A DNA stretch of 43,472 nucleotides. Source: Candidatus Excrementavichristensenella intestinipullorum (GTDB taxonomy: Bacteria > Bacillota > Clostridia > Christensenellales > Aristaeellaceae). This document shows, piece after piece, positions 42,588 through 43,472 of the stretch. The stretch is taken from the NCBI GenBank assembly GCA_018711685.1, contig DVHZ01000005.1, forward strand, positions 1-43,472, given 5' to 3'. The notes beneath the pieces are model-generated. The model worked only from the letters and a program-made list of their open reading frames with translations, had not been told where the DNA came from and made no database searches. Within the stretch, counting starts at the first letter, position 1. The number at the start of each line of letters is the position of its first letter. A program made the translations under genes and the position numbers.

Positions 42588-43097
42588 ATGGCCAATCGCA
42601 AGTTGGGAAGGCCGACCGACCAGCGCAAAGCGCTTCTGCGCAATCAGGTGACCAACCTGATCTGGTATGGGCGGATTGAGACGACCCTTGCGCGGGCGAA
42701 AGAAGTCAGCGCGATGGCGGAGAAGCTCATCACCCTGGCCGCCCGTGAGTGTGACAATACCATCGAAACCACCAAGAACACCAACAACGATAAGGGGCAG
42801 ACCGTCGTGCTGAACGTGGTCAACGACGCGCCCTCCAAGCTGGCCGCCCGCCGCCGCATCATGAAGCTGCTGTACGAGGTGCCGGCGCCCCGGGAGGCGG
42901 ACGAGACCCGCAAGGAGTACAAGGCGCGCACCCGCCAGGTGAAGCACCCCGTAGTGGAGAAGCTGATGCGGGAGCTCGGGCCCAAGTACAAGGCCCGCGC
43001 AGCGGAGAAAGGCACCGGCGGCGGCTACACCCGCATCGTCAAGAAGGGCCCCCGCCGCGGCGACGGCGCCGAGATGGTTATCCTGGAGCTGGTGTAA
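42588..43097 (+). CDS. rplQ: 50S ribosomal protein L17, long form
   Basis: 169 residues against about 120 in Escherichia coli. The N-terminal core [38 protein letters not shown] is standard. Residues about 58-125 carry an inserted basic region ([13 protein letters not shown] and [20 protein letters not shown]), seen as an expansion in many Clostridia. The C-terminal [25 protein letters not shown] is again standard. Last gene of the super-operon. Confidence 0.96.
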   Translation: MANRKLGRPTDQRKALLRNQVTNLIWYGRIETTLARAKEVSAMAEKLITLAARECDNTIETTKNTNNDKGQTVVLNVVNDAPSKLAARRRIMKLLYEVPAPREADETRKEYKARTRQVKHPVVEKLMRELGPKYKARAAEKGTGGGYTRIVKKGPRRGDGAEMVILELV

Positions 43098-43138
43098 TCC
43101 CATCGCCGGCCCCATTTTCCCAAGCTCACCCTATACAC

Positions 43139-43167
43139 CCCGTCCACCATCCCGTGGGCGGGTTTTT
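43139..43167 (+). terminator. intrinsic terminator of the ribosomal super-operon
   Basis: CCCGTCCAC (43139-43147) pairs with GTGGGCGGG (43154-43162) with one G-U pair, loop catccc, then TTTTT (43163-43167), about 40 bases after the rplQ stop. Confidence 0.85.
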
Positions 43168-43244
43168 CTATGCCCCATGCCAGCGCCGCCCAGACGCCTT
43201 GCCTGCCCCCCTGAAGGGCAGATGGACCGGCGCGGACCAGCCCC

Positions 43245-43282
43245 AAAAAATGCGGCGGGGGGAACCTTCCGGCTCCCCCCGC
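43245..43282 (-). terminator. probable minus-strand terminator
   Basis: GCGGGGGGA (43255-43263) and TCCCCCCGC (43274-43282) form a 9-bp stem. On the minus strand it is followed, after four bases, by six T (43250-43245). It suggests that a gene beyond the right edge is transcribed leftwards and ends here. Confidence 0.55.
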
Positions 43283-43433
43283 ACCCCCCTCTGGCGCAGC
43301 ACCCCAGTTTTCCCGGTACAAGGCGCTTAAGCGGGGATGCGGCGGGCTTTTCCGGCGGATGGGGGAGCCTCTTGGTTTTTCCTGGATGCCGGGCGGGAGG
43401 CAGGCGGGGAACTTTCACCGCCATGGGGCGGGG

Positions 43434-43459
43434 GGCCAGAGGGACTTGTCCCTCTGGCC
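43434..43459. repeat. perfect 12-bp inverted repeat near the right edge
   Basis: GGCCAGAGGGAC / GTCCCTCTGGCC separated by tt. No gene is recognised in 43168-43472, and the short open frames there lack ribosome sites. The palindrome resembles the dispersed GC-rich palindromes elsewhere in the window in style but not in exact sequence. Confidence 0.5.
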
Positions 43460-43472
43460 AGGGCCGGGGAGG

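Overview
The window reads as a chromosome segment of a GC-rich member of the Clostridia (Bacillota). The evidence is the Clostridia-type gene order of the ribosomal super-operon (KOW protein between map and infA, rpsD between rpsK and rpoA), the zinc-type S14, L36, L24 and adenylate kinase, the membrane diadenylate cyclase CdaA with its partner CdaR, the two-subunit GlgC/GlgD plus GlgA glycogen set, and strong AGGAGG-type ribosome sites. I cannot name a genus. No tRNA, rRNA, CRISPR array, transposase or phage gene was seen.

Layout. (1) 207-3941, minus strand: an operon reading P-loop ATPase, threonine synthase (thrC), small membrane protein and membrane-anchored DUF4832-type protein from a promoter near 3977-4005. 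(2) 4100-7183, plus strand: a Nudix ADP-ribose pyrophosphatase, a glycoside hydrolase family 2-like protein apparently without a catalytic barrel, and a GNAT acetyltransferase. (3) 7261-12682: from its own near-consensus promoter, cdaA and cdaR, then a membrane-anchored very acidic protein with a 7-residue repeat, a P-loop nucleotide-binding protein and a PIG-V-like membrane glycosyltransferase, tightly coupled and closed by tandem hairpins. (4) A small Cys/Pro-rich protein on the minus strand, then on the plus strand a HAD phosphatase, an anchored C39-like protease, a divergent acetate-kinase-family protein and an MFS transporter, closed by two strong terminators. (5) 17490-19608: small membrane protein, ABC ATPase and a candidate ABC membrane partner. 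(6) argS on the minus strand, and, divergent from it, glgC-glgD-glgA; GlgA carries an unusual basic tail. (7) Corrinoid adenosyltransferase (minus), divergent from the ribosomal super-operon. (8) 27331-43097: rpsJ to rplQ, 30 genes plus rpoA, secY, adk, map, infA and a KOW protein, ended by a clear intrinsic terminator at 43139-43167.

How it fits together. The right-hand 16 kb is core translation, secretion and transcription machinery. Inside this tightly packed operon three longer gaps hold strong RNA secondary structure (27072-27330, 39873-39931, 40404-40466), which makes them candidates for regulation by ribosomal proteins. The left half is mostly housekeeping and accessory metabolism. Its least explained parts are the three genes behind cdaA-cdaR, where glmM is often found in other Firmicutes, the barrel-less GH2-like protein, the divergent acetate-kinase-family protein, and a family of GC-rich palindromes between genes. 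I see no convincing complete new defence or mobile system. The findings are therefore candidates, ranked by how odd they look.
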